Origin: Acidimicrobiaceae bacterium
GTDB taxonomy: Bacteria > Actinomycetota > Acidimicrobiia > Acidimicrobiales > RAAP-2
Reading direction: 5' to 3'
Length of the DNA stretch: 28,359 nt
NCBI GenBank assembly: GCA_003164275.1
Contig: PLSY01000331.1
Span: 1 to 28,359 of the forward strand
A program made the translations under genes and the position numbers. The notes beneath the pieces were generated by a model that searched no databases, had not been told where the DNA came from, and worked only from the letters and a program-made list of their open reading frames with translations. Shown in pieces: positions 1 to 7,084 of this stretch. The stretch's first letter is position 1; every line of letters starts with the position of its first letter.

Positions 1-2
1 CC

Positions 3-377
3 CTGGCCATCGGCAATCCCGCCGATGGCTGGTATGCCTTGGAGGCCATCCGCAAGTCGGGCGGATCCTGTGCCTCGGTGACCGATGCCGAAGTGATCGA
101 GGGCATCCGCCTGTTGGCCCGCACTGAAGGCATCTTCGCCGAGACGGCTGGTGGGGTGACCATTGCCACCTTGGCCAAGCTGGCGGCCGAGGGCGTCATC
201 CGCCGCGACGAGCTGGTGGTCGCCATGGTCACCGGCCACGGGCTGAAAACGGTGGAGGCACTGACCGGCTCGGTTGGGCCCACCGCTACCATCGCCCCCA
301 CGCTCGAAGCGTTCGCCGAAGCCATGGGCGACATCCACCAACGAGAGAACGAACAGCCCGCAAGGAGCATCCGATGA
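3..377 (+). CDS. thrC: Threonine synthase, C-terminal part (5' end outside window)
   Basis: Threonine synthase is a PLP enzyme that converts O-phosphohomoserine to threonine and phosphate. Only the last 124 codons are present. The frame is open from the left edge and begins LAIGNPADGWYALE, a conserved segment of this family, followed by IRLLARTEGIFAETAGGVTI, which matches the glycine-rich phosphate-binding region of fold-type II PLP enzymes. The PLP lysine lies outside the window. The TTG at 39 is internal and is not the real start. The stop overlaps the next start in ATGA, so the sulfur carrier downstream is probably translationally coupled. The family call rests on remembered motifs; other PLP-dependent beta-replacing enzymes are less likely. 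Confidence 0.85.
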   Translation: MAIGNPADGWYALEAIRKSGGSCASVTDAEVIEGIRLLARTEGIFAETAGGVTIATLAKLAAEGVIRRDELVVAMVTGHGLKTVEALTGSVGPTATIAPTLEAFAEAMGDIHQRENEQPARSIR

Positions 378-649
378 GCGTCAAGGTCCGAATTCCCACC
401 CAACTGCGCACCCTGAGCGGTGGCGCCGGCGAGGTGACAGTCGAGGGCTCGACGGTCGGCGAGGTGCTGAAGGCCCTCGATGCCGCCCACGAAGGGTTCG
501 CCGGCCGCCTGTTCGACGATGCCGGCGGCCTCCGTCGGTTCGTGAACATCTTCGTGGCCGATGAGGACGTGAGGTTCCTCGACGGCCTGAACACACCGGT
601 GTCGGATGGCCAGACGCTGTCCATCGTTCCCGCCGTCGCCGGAGGTTGA
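374..649 (+). CDS. cysO: CysO/MoaD/ThiS-family sulfur-carrier protein
   Basis: This is a 91-residue beta-grasp (ubiquitin-like) protein. The C terminus IVPAVAGG ends in the Gly-Gly that is adenylated and thiocarboxylated in sulfur carriers, and the segment RRFVNIFVADEDVRFLDGL closely resembles mycobacterial CysO. In mycobacteria CysO-thiocarboxylate donates sulfur to O-phosphoserine through CysM, and the Mec protease releases cysteine. Neither mec nor cysM is visible here; the gene follows thrC with an ATGA overlap. It could instead serve molybdopterin or thiamine synthesis, but the length and the FVNIFVADEDVRF signature favour CysO. The role in cysteine synthesis is inference. Confidence 0.85.
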   Translation: MSVKVRIPTQLRTLSGGAGEVTVEGSTVGEVLKALDAAHEGFAGRLFDDAGGLRRFVNIFVADEDVRFLDGLNTPVSDGQTLSIVPAVAGG

Positions 650-672
650 CCGCCCAAGATGGCGCCGGTCCG

Positions 673-703
673 GCTGGGGTGAAAGCCCCGTGCTGACCCC
701 AGC
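673..703. terminator. Hairpin between convergent cysO and tetR genes
   Basis: GCTGGGGT (673-680) pairs perfectly with ACCCCAGC (696-703) across a 15-base loop. A shorter alternative stem GGGG/CCCC lies inside. It fills the 53-bp gap between two convergent genes and reaches the stop codon of the minus-strand regulator. There is no clear U-tract, as is common in high-GC actinobacteria, so the terminator role is inferred from position and stem. Confidence 0.45.
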
Positions 704-1323
704 TACGTGTTGAGGCCGTGCAGGATGAACTCGCACATGATGGCGGCAACCTGGTCGGCTGGCAGTGGGGCGGGTTCGCCGGCCCGCACTGCCATGGCGC
801 CATAGATCTGCTGTCCGATCAACGAGGTGGCCTGGTCCGGGTCGATGTCCCGGAAGGTCCCTAGGGTCACCCCTTCGACCACCAGGTCACTGATCAGCCG
901 TGCGATGTTAAGGCCGATCAGTGCCAGCTCGTCCTCGACGACCCGTCCGCCTTGGCTGATCGATGACTGGGCGACGAGCGCCTGGCGGAAGAAGGCCGGG
1001 TCGTCATCGATACGCTCCAAGAGCCCGCAGATGAGGCACTCGAGCCTTCTCGACGGCTCGGTCTCCTGCTCCCACGTCACGGCGATGTCGTCGAGGAGTT
1101 GGTCGTGCATGCCCTTCAAGCACGCCCTCAGCAGCTCCTCGCGATTGGCGAAATAGACGTAGACGGTGGACCGGGAAACGCCGGCCTCGGCGGCGATCTC
1201 GTCCATCGAGACATCGGTCGTGCCCCGCTCGCCGAAGAGACGGCGCGCCACACCCACAACCTGCTCCCGACGGAAGTCGCGTATGACCTCTTTCAGGTTG
1301 TCTGAAGGCTTGCGGGCCACCAC
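703..1323 (-). CDS. TetR/AcrR-family transcriptional regulator
   Basis: A DNA-binding repressor of about 206 residues. The N-terminal helix-turn-helix is clear: DEIAAEAGVSRSTVYVYFANREELLRACL fits the TetR recognition-helix pattern (helix 2, turn, STVYVYF). The remainder is a helical ligand-binding and dimer domain. The GTG at 1323 is chosen because it overlaps the P450 stop codon in TAGTG, the mark of translational coupling; a second GTG at 1320 is possible. The frame is open further upstream, but only antisense or inside the P450. It is the last gene of the P450 transcript, so it probably senses the P450 substrate or product and represses this unit. The ligand is unknown. Confidence 0.88.
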   Translation of the reverse strand: MVARKPSDNLKEVIRDFRREQVVGVARRLFGERGTTDVSMDEIAAEAGVSRSTVYVYFANREELLRACLKGMHDQLLDDIAVTWEQETEPSRRLECLICGLLERIDDDPAFFRQALVAQSSISQGGRVVEDELALIGLNIARLISDLVVEGVTLGTFRDIDPDQATSLIGQQIYGAMAVRAGEPAPLPADQVAAIMCEFILHGLNT

Positions 1324-2576
1324 TATGACGAGAGGCGGCCGGAGGCGGGGAAGCGGACCGGCATGTGCTTCACGCCGTTGATGAACTGGCTCTGGAGCCG
1401 GTCGACCTGGCCGTCGAGCTGGATCTCGGGCATCCGGTCGAGCAGGTGCTCGAACATCACCCGAATCTCCATCCGGGCCAGATTGGCGCCGAGGCAGAAG
1501 TGTGGCCCTCCCGCCCCGAAGGCCAGGTGGGGATTGGGGTTCCTCGTGATGTCGAATGCCTGCGGGTTCTCGAAGACGGTCTCGTCTCGGTTCCCCGAGA
1601 TATGGAAAAAGACCACCTTGGAGTCGGCCTCGATGACCTGGCCCCCGAGCTCGAATCGCTCGGTCGACTGACGGCGGAAGTTCATCACCGGGCTCACGTA
1701 TCGGAGCATCTCCTCGACCGCCGAGGGGAGGAGCGTTCGGTCCTGGCGCAGGAGCGCCCACTGGTCAGGATTGTCGAAGAAGGCGGCCATGGCCCCCGAG
1801 ATGAGGTTCCTTGTCGTCTCGTTTCCGGCCACGGTGAGCAGGAGGAAGAACAGCTCGAGATCGAGGTCGGAGAGCTTTTCGCCCTCGAGATCGACCTGGG
1901 TGAGCACGCTCATCAGGTCGTCGTGGGGATTGGCCCGCTTCTGGGCGAACAGCTGGGACGCGTAGGCGTAGAGGTCCCCGGCTGCTTGTTGGAGGCACTC
2001 GGGGCTGGTCTGGTACTCGGGGTCCTCGTTGCCGACCATGGTGTTCGACCACTCGAACATCCGGTGCCGGTCCTCGCTCGGCACGCCGAGGAGCTCGGCG
2101 ATGACCACCAGAGGAAGCTCGGCGGCGATGTCGGTGACGAAGTCGGCGGTGCCCCGCTCGATCACGGCATCGATGATGCCGTCGGTTGCCTGGTCGATCC
2201 TGTCGTGGAGCTGGTTGACCATCCGGGGGGTGAATCCCTTGTTGACCAGCCGGCGGTAGCGGGTGTGCAGCGGAGGGTCCATGTTCAACATGAGCATCTG
2301 TTGCATGGCCAGTTCGGCCTCGGGCAGGTCCCAGATGTACGTGGCCTTGTCGTGGGACGAGAAGTGCTCGTAGTCCCGGTTGACGACGGTGCAGCAGGCG
2401 TGGGAGGTGACGGCCCAGAACCCGGGGCCGTCCGACTCCTCCTGCCACCAGACGGGAGCGTTCTTGCGGAGGAAGGCGAACCACTCGTGGGGCACGCCAT
2501 CGGCGAAGGGCCTGGAGTCGGTCAGGTCGATGTCGTCGAAGCTGATGCTGCTGATGTCGAGGTCAGTGGTGGTCAC
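1323..2576 (-). CDS. Cytochrome P450 (actinobacterial sterol/terpenoid-oxidising type)
   Basis: A soluble bacterial haem monooxygenase of 417 residues that inserts one oxygen atom from O2 using electrons from a ferredoxin; no ferredoxin gene is nearby. Landmarks: I-helix AGNETTRN (about 250-257) with the acid/threonine pair, ExxR as EEMLR (Glu289, Arg292), and the haem loop FGAGGPHFCLGANLAR with Cys361. LMLNMDPPLHTRYRRLVNKGFTP is the usual C-helix region. The general look is like the mycobacterial CYP125/CYP142/CYP124 groups, which hydroxylate sterol side chains or branched lipids, but the substrate is not determined. The GTG at 2576 has AAGGG upstream at a suitable distance and follows a good promoter. 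Its stop overlaps the TetR start. Confidence 0.93.
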   Translation of the reverse strand: MTTTDLDISSISFDDIDLTDSRPFADGVPHEWFAFLRKNAPVWWQEESDGPGFWAVTSHACCTVVNRDYEHFSSHDKATYIWDLPEAELAMQQMLMLNMDPPLHTRYRRLVNKGFTPRMVNQLHDRIDQATDGIIDAVIERGTADFVTDIAAELPLVVIAELLGVPSEDRHRMFEWSNTMVGNEDPEYQTSPECLQQAAGDLYAYASQLFAQKRANPHDDLMSVLTQVDLEGEKLSDLDLELFFLLLTVAGNETTRNLISGAMAAFFDNPDQWALLRQDRTLLPSAVEEMLRYVSPVMNFRRQSTERFELGGQVIEADSKVVFFHISGNRDETVFENPQAFDITRNPNPHLAFGAGGPHFCLGANLARMEIRVMFEHLLDRMPEIQLDGQVDRLQSQFINGVKHMPVRFPASGRLSS

Positions 2577-2623
2577 GTCGGACACCCTTTCCGTTGGACC
2601 GGACACACTGTGCGATTCTGTAG

Positions 2624-2652
2624 ATGCTACGTCCGACCATCCCACAAGTCAA
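2624..2652 (-). promoter_or_regulatory. Sigma70-type promoter of the P450-tetR unit
   Basis: Read on the minus strand, TTGACT (2647-2652) and TAGCAT (2624-2629) are separated by exactly 17 bp, giving a start near 2617 and a leader of about 40 bases before the P450 GTG. The -10 box lies inside the short palindrome GTAGATGCTAC (2620-2630), a possible operator for the coupled TetR protein. Confidence 0.6.
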
Positions 2653-2725
2653 CGGCACCGGGCTCCGGGTGTGCCGAGGAGCATGCTGGCGTGGTCGCCG
2701 GCCTCGCGTGGAGGGACCGGGCCCG

Positions 2726-3091
2726 TCAGGTGGCCCAGTCGACCGATCCGTCGATGATCACCCGGGGCTCCTCGGTCAGCACGAACTCGAGTGCGTCGGG
2801 ATCGAGGAACTTCGGTATGTCCTCGAACATCCGGGGCGAGTCCGGCTCGTTCATGTGGGCGTAGTACTCGTCCATGTTGGCGAACCACTGGACGGTCACC
2901 CCGTCGTAGCCCGATCGATCGTCGTCATCGCGGTAGTCGTCCAAGGGGCGAGGGTTCTGTTCGTAGCGGATGACGTGGCTCCCGCACTTGGTGCCCACGA
3001 TGGTCGCCGCGTGGTGCTCTTTCCAGTAGGCCTGGAACTCGGCCGGGGTCGTTCCCTCTCTCCGCTTCAACAGACAGGTCAGCTTTATCAT
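2726..3091 (-). CDS. EthD-domain protein (dimeric alpha/beta barrel)
   Basis: A 121-residue protein of the EthD family, small ferredoxin-like-fold dimers often encoded beside P450s or monooxygenases, some of which are needed for activity of the partner oxidation system. The N terminus MIKLTCLLKRREGTTPAEF followed by YWKEHHA is typical of the family. The middle is acidic (LDDYRDDDDRSGYDGV) and is followed by the second repeat-like segment VQWFANMDEYYAHM. A strong ribosome site, GGGGAGG, lies about 9 bases upstream of the ATG. It precedes the P450 on the same strand, though the P450 has its own promoter between them. The exact function is unknown. Confidence 0.82.
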   Translation of the reverse strand: MIKLTCLLKRREGTTPAEFQAYWKEHHAATIVGTKCGSHVIRYEQNPRPLDDYRDDDDRSGYDGVTVQWFANMDEYYAHMNEPDSPRMFEDIPKFLDPDALEFVLTEEPRVIIDGSVDWAT

Positions 3092-3242
3092 CGGCTACGT
3101 CCTCCCCTTCACTGTGATGACTCCGCCGGATGCGTGATCGCACCGGCCATCCCCGCCCAGAGGCTGGCCCGTGGGCGGCCTGGTTGGCAAGCCGGCCTGA
3201 GACAGGGGACATACCGGCGCAGGCGATGGACCACAGGATTCC

Positions 3243-4022
3243 CTACTGCGGGGGCAACTGTGCGCAGAACAGATCAGTCACATACGGCAGGGGAATGGGA
3301 TCGCCGAGCGTCGCACCGAATGCCGCCACCTGGGCAAGGAGGGCCTCCCGCTCGTCTTCGGGGAGCACGCGCACGTAGCTGCGAGAGGCGACCTGGTCGA
3401 CGAAGGCATCGCCGTCGAGCCACTGCACAAAGGAAAAACCGGACCGTTCGACCGGTCCGAAGAGACCGGACTCGTCGAGGCTCCGGCCGAAGTCGTGGCC
3501 CATGGGATAGGGCTGGTTGCGGTCCCACTTGCTGATCCGGGAGAGCTGGGCGACCGAGGGGTCTGACTCGTCTCGCTCATTCCAGATGAGGGCGAGCCAG
3601 CCACCGGGCCTGAGCACCCGGGCGATCTCGGCCAGGGCCACGGGGGGATCGAACCAGTGGAACGCCTGGGCCACCACGACGGCATCCACCGACCGGTCGG
3701 CGAGCGGGATGGCCTCAGCGGTCCCCCCGACGACTGGAGGGCCCTCGACCATCCGTTGGAAGACCTCGCGCATGGAGGCCGAGGGCTCGACGGCGACGCA
3801 CCTGGCGCCGTCGGCCGAGAGCTGGCGGGTGAGCTTGCCGGTGCCTGCGGCGAGGTCCAACACGACCGAGCCCCGACCGATGGCGCAGGTGTCCTCCAGG
3901 TGGGCGACCGCCGCTTCGGGATAGCTCGGCCTCGCCCGTTCGTAGACGTCGGAGCCCGACTCGAAGCCGACCCGACCGAGCGGCCCCTGGGGTTCGACAG
4001 GACTGTTGTCACCTGTTGACAT
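3243..4022 (-). CDS. Class I SAM-dependent methyltransferase (Methyltransf_11-like)
   Basis: A 259-residue Rossmann-fold methyltransferase. Motif I is VLDLAAGTGKLTRQL (about 54-68), the acidic residue after strand 2 is in AVEPS (Glu79), GTAEAIPLADRSVDAVVVAQ is motif II, and RVLRPGGWLALIW is motif III. The acceptor is unknown; YERARPSYPE near the N terminus is common to this UbiE-like group of small-molecule methyltransferases. The ATG at 4022 is chosen because a -10 box (TACAGT) ends six bases before it, which predicts leaderless mRNA; the frame is open further upstream but looks non-coding there. It is followed on the same strand by the EthD gene after a 151-bp gap. Confidence 0.88.
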   Translation of the reverse strand: MSTGDNSPVEPQGPLGRVGFESGSDVYERARPSYPEAAVAHLEDTCAIGRGSVVLDLAAGTGKLTRQLSADGARCVAVEPSASMREVFQRMVEGPPVVGGTAEAIPLADRSVDAVVVAQAFHWFDPPVALAEIARVLRPGGWLALIWNERDESDPSVAQLSRISKWDRNQPYPMGHDFGRSLDESGLFGPVERSGFSFVQWLDGDAFVDQVASRSYVRVLPEDEREALLAQVAAFGATLGDPIPLPYVTDLFCAQLPPQ

Positions 4023-4028
4023 GGTGCA

Positions 4029-4034
4029 ACTGTA
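4029..4034 (-). promoter_or_regulatory. -10 box for leaderless methyltransferase mRNA
   Basis: TACAGT on the minus strand matches the actinobacterial TANNNT -10 pattern. Six bases separate it from the ATG at 4022, so transcription should begin at or next to the start codon. No -35 box is evident. Confidence 0.5.
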
Positions 4035-4112
4035 GGGAGTGCTCGGTGCTGGCGGGGACGCCACGACCTTGTCATCGTGAGCGCTCGATCGTCCCTGCGC
4101 CGGCCCATCGGA

Positions 4113-4118
4113 TACTGT
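4113..4118 (+). promoter_or_regulatory. -10 box for leaderless acyltransferase mRNA
   Basis: TACTGT followed by seven bases and then the GTG at 4126. No ribosome site precedes this start. The layout mirrors the divergent methyltransferase promoter 80 bp away. Confidence 0.5.
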
Positions 4119-4125
4119 CGCCGAC

Positions 4126-4887
4126 GTGACCACAGCCCGCACCGGCAACGACGACGCCTCGGAGCCTGTCCAGCAGCTGCCCTGGTTCCAGGGCGGGGCC
4201 TTGGGTCCGGAGTTCCGCCCTGAGCGGCGCAAGAGGGTGGCCCTGCGCCCGAGTCATCGCTGGATCAGCTCGGCCATTCAGGCCAGCTGGAACTGGGTGT
4301 CCCGTCATGGCGGGACCGGACCCGGAGACGCCCTGGCCGAGCGGTTCGGTGAGTTCGGCTCGGGGACGTGCCTGTCGTTTCCCCCCGGCGCCATCTTCGG
4401 GGAGTCATGGGTAGCCCTCGGCAAGGACACGCTGATCGGTCCGTACGTGAGCATCTCGGCTGGCATGGTCCCCGGGCAGACCATGGCCTCGTACCCCGTC
4501 GTCCGGATCGGTGACCGGTGCATGATCGGCCGGGGCAGCCATATCGTCGGGCATTTCAACGTGACGATAGGTGACGATGTCTATACCGGCCCCTACGTCT
4601 ACATCACCGACCAGAACCACGGCTACGAGGATCCCGACGAGGTGGTGCACTCGCAGTGGCCGAACGACGTGCCCGTGCGCATCGGGGCGGGGAGCTGGCT
4701 CGGTGCCGGCGTGGTGATCCTGCCCGGGACCGAGCTCGGACGCAATGTGGTGGTCGCCGCCGGCGCCGTGGTGAGGGGCGTCTTCCCCGACCACTGTGTG
4801 ATTGCCGGCGTGCCCGCCCGCATCGTGAAGCGCTACGTGGCCGGATCAGGGTGGGTCAGCGGATCGGGCGACTCCGGCGCCGAGTAG
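4126..4887 (+). CDS. Hexapeptide-repeat (left-handed beta-helix) acyltransferase
   Basis: A 253-residue member of the LbH acyltransferase superfamily (NodL/WbbJ-like), which usually moves acetyl from acetyl-CoA to a sugar or small hydroxyl compound. Residues from about 98 on carry the hexapeptide pattern [LIV]-G-x4: ALGKDTLIGPYVSISAG, VVRIGDRCMIGRGSHIVG, VTIGDDVYTGPYVYITD, VRIGAGSWLGAGVVILPG, ELGRNVVVAAGAVVRG. The loop DQNHGYEDP carries the likely catalytic histidine, and AGVPARIVKRY is the characteristic end of the domain. The N-terminal 90 residues are less typical. The GTG start is supported by the leaderless promoter. Its last 55 bp overlap the 3' end of the opposing patatin gene. The acceptor is unknown. 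Confidence 0.88.
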   Translation: MTTARTGNDDASEPVQQLPWFQGGALGPEFRPERRKRVALRPSHRWISSAIQASWNWVSRHGGTGPGDALAERFGEFGSGTCLSFPPGAIFGESWVALGKDTLIGPYVSISAGMVPGQTMASYPVVRIGDRCMIGRGSHIVGHFNVTIGDDVYTGPYVYITDQNHGYEDPDEVVHSQWPNDVPVRIGAGSWLGAGVVILPGTELGRNVVVAAGAVVRGVFPDHCVIAGVPARIVKRYVAGSGWVSGSGDSGAE

Positions 4888-5936
4888 TAGGCGGCCGGCC
4901 CTTCGGGCACCGCACCTGGCCCGGGTTCGGCGAGGTGGTGCCGGCGGACGACTTCTGCCGCCTCGCTCCTGCCCTCGGCGATGAGCGCCGCGGTGGTGGA
5001 GAAGTCGTCGAAGTCCTGGCGCTTGTCCTCGCTTCCGGTGCACACGATGACTTCGATGCCGGGCGGCAGCTGCGACATCTCCCGGGCGAAGCGGGCGTGC
5101 ACGGAGATGACCAGTGCGTTGAGCATGGCCTCGACCGGTCGCCGAGGTGAGCCGGGGGTGTAGGTCGGGGGCGTGCACAACAGCACGACGATCCTGGTCG
5201 CTCCGGCGTCGATGGCCCGCCGCAGGGGGACGTTGTTGACCACGGCACCGTCGATGTAGCGGTCCCCGCCGATGTCGACGGGCGGGAAGATGGCAGGGAT
5301 GGCCGTCGAGGCCAGGACGGCGTCCACGGCTGAGCCGTAGGTGAACCAGCGCTCCTGGCCGTCGGCCAGCGAGGTGGCGACCACCTCGACGGGCACAACG
5401 GCGTCTTCCAGGCGCTCGTAGTCGATCCCGGCCTCGATGACCTTGCGCAGCCCCGAGTTGGTGAACACCGAGTCCCGTTGCTGCAGGTACATCCACGGCC
5501 CGTGGAGCCGGCCCTGCGGGTAGACGTCGTCGCGAGTCAGGCCCATCCAGATCTCGGCCATCCGCTCGACACCGGCTCGCGTCGGGTCGCCGGCGAAGGC
5601 CACGCCGTTGACCGCCCCGACGGACGTCCCATAGATGCGGTCGGGAACGAACCCGTGCTCGGCCAGGACCTGCAGCATGCCGATCTGGAGGGCACCCCGT
5701 GTCCCACCACCGGCGAGCACCAGCGCGGTCATCGGCCGCTCGTCCGTCTCGTCATCCTCGTCCTCGTCCTCGTAGCGATCGGCCGGAATAACGCCCTCTG
5801 ACTCGAGCCACCGGGCTCGGGCGATGCCGGCCCGCTGCAGGGTGAAGCGGATGACGAGCACCAACAAGACCAGTGTGATCACGACGAATACCGAGAAGAC
5901 GATGGCGAACGCGGTGTCGGAGGCTTCGAGCGGCAT
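4833..5936 (-). CDS. Patatin-like phospholipase with N-terminal membrane anchor
   Basis: A 367-residue serine hydrolase. A hydrophobic segment at about residues 9-30 anchors the protein, followed by a very acidic linker (YEDEDEDDETDE, about 55-66). The patatin domain then begins: oxyanion loop GGGTRG (about 76-81), nucleophile elbow GTSVGA (Ser105), and catalytic aspartate in DGAVVNNVP. Such enzymes release fatty acids from phospholipids or other acyl esters at the membrane. The ATG at 5936 is preferred over 5981 because it places the hydrophobic helix at the very N terminus and has TAGCCT eight bases upstream. Its stop lies 55 bp inside the convergent acyltransferase gene. Confidence 0.9.
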   Translation of the reverse strand: MPLEASDTAFAIVFSVFVVITLVLLVLVIRFTLQRAGIARARWLESEGVIPADRYEDEDEDDETDERPMTALVLAGGGTRGALQIGMLQVLAEHGFVPDRIYGTSVGAVNGVAFAGDPTRAGVERMAEIWMGLTRDDVYPQGRLHGPWMYLQQRDSVFTNSGLRKVIEAGIDYERLEDAVVPVEVVATSLADGQERWFTYGSAVDAVLASTAIPAIFPPVDIGGDRYIDGAVVNNVPLRRAIDAGATRIVVLLCTPPTYTPGSPRRPVEAMLNALVISVHARFAREMSQLPPGIEVIVCTGSEDKRQDFDDFSTTAALIAEGRSEAAEVVRRHHLAEPGPGAVPEGPAAYYSAPESPDPLTHPDPAT

Positions 5937-5944
5937 TGCGACCG

Positions 5945-5950
5945 AGGCTA
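5945..5950 (-). promoter_or_regulatory. Possible -10 box for patatin gene
   Basis: TAGCCT on the minus strand, eight bases before the ATG at 5936, fits TANNNT and predicts leaderless or near-leaderless mRNA. Support is positional only. Confidence 0.35.
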
Positions 5951-6001
5951 CCGGTGCAAATCGGCAGCCGACGTGTGACACCCTTCGGGCACACTTGGCC
6001 T

Positions 6002-7084
6002 ATGCCCGTCATGGAGATCGACCGACCTGCACCCCGCACCACGGTGGCGCGCCAGCGGGTCCTCCAGCATCGGTCGACGGTCACCGGCGAATGCCACGGC
6101 GAGCCCGTCTCGGTCCCAGAGCACCCGCTCGACCATCGCTCGCCGCATTGGCAGCCCCTCGCAGGTGACCAGCTGCTCGATCGTCTGCGGTTCACCGGCC
6201 GACCCCGGCCCGTGGCCGACCCCGAGCGGGTGGCCAGGCTGGCGAGCGTGCTCGAAGACGGTCTCCGCATCGACGGCGACGATGGACGCGGCCTACCCCT
6301 GGCGGTGACCAAGGACCGTCTGACAGAGGTGCTGTGCTGCGATCTACACCGCCCTCATCGTGATGGTGCGCTGGCTCTCCCGAGCGAGGCCTTGGCATGT
6401 GGGTCGCTCATTGATGCCCTCTTCCGACAGCTGGTGACCATCGGGGAGATCGTCGATCCGATGGGCGACGCCATGGCCGCCCTCGCCGTGGACGATCGCC
6501 ACCGTGAGCTGCTCGCCTGGATCGAGCGGCTGGCCAAGTCTGACCGCGACGCCCTCCGCTCCGAAGTGGAGCGTCAGGCCCGTGGGCTTCGACTGCGATG
6601 GCCAACTCTCAATCCGGCCTGGCTTCCTCGGACCCAAGAGACGATGAGGGCCCCTCTGTCGAAGGGCGCTGTGGTGCTGTCGGGACGGGTGGATCTGGCC
6701 ATCGGCCGCCCGGCCACGACCGAGGCCTCGATCGCCCTGGTCGAGGTCAAGGCGGGTGCCCGCAGGCCCGAACACCGCGCCGATCTCCACTATTACGCCC
6801 TGATCGAGGCACTCCGCCACCCCGCTCCGCCGTTCGTGGTGGCCACGTATTACACGAGGACAGGGGAGCTCGACGTGGAGCCTGTCACCGATGACCTCTT
6901 GCTCGGTGCGGCCCGACGGACCCTTGCCGGGACCCGATCGCTGTGGAACCTGGCCCATGGGTCAGAGCCCCTGCCGGCGCCGGCCGACCTGTGCGCGCGG
7001 TGCTCGTCGGTTTCGGTGGGTGAGCGAGGTCGGGCGGTCGACGGCCATACGGGGAGTGCCACCGGGCACCTGTTGGCCGCATGA
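6002..7084 (+). CDS. RecB-like PD-(D/E)XK nuclease-family protein
   Basis: A 360-residue protein with the core of the RecB/Cas4-like (PDDEXK_1) nuclease fold near its C terminus. GRVDLAIG carries the metal-binding aspartate (Asp231), and LVEVKAG carries the E-x-K pair (Glu248, Lys250). RADLHYYALIEAL (259-271) occupies the place of the QxxxY helix, with Asp/His instead of Gln. A CARC pair (Cys331, Cys334) follows, and Cys112/Cys113 precede the fold in KDRLTEVLCC, the position where Fe-S nucleases of this group carry their first cysteine. Predicted activity is DNA cleavage. The ATG at 6002 has no ribosome site and may be leaderless. Its stop overlaps the next gene in ATGA. No helicase gene is nearby, so this is not an ordinary AddAB or RecBCD locus. 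Confidence 0.75.
   Translation: MPVMEIDRPAPRTTVARQRVLQHRSTVTGECHGEPVSVPEHPLDHRSPHWQPLAGDQLLDRLRFTGRPRPVADPERVARLASVLEDGLRIDGDDGRGLPLAVTKDRLTEVLCCDLHRPHRDGALALPSEALACGSLIDALFRQLVTIGEIVDPMGDAMAALAVDDRHRELLAWIERLAKSDRDALRSEVERQARGLRLRWPTLNPAWLPRTQETMRAPLSKGAVVLSGRVDLAIGRPATTEASIALVEVKAGARRPEHRADLHYYALIEALRHPAPPFVVATYYTRTGELDVEPVTDDLLLGAARRTLAGTRSLWNLAHGSEPLPAPADLCARCSSVSVGERGRAVDGHTGSATGHLLAA

Noticed and set aside
2581..2660. KstR-type sterol operator upstream of the P450
   Set aside because: No match to the AACnnGTT-like palindrome was found; the local palindrome is different.
1365..2864. Long open plus-strand frame (about 499 codons) opposite the P450
   Set aside because: It is antisense to a P450 with all family motifs; its composition (many Val, Glu, Gly, His) is the usual mirror of high-GC coding.
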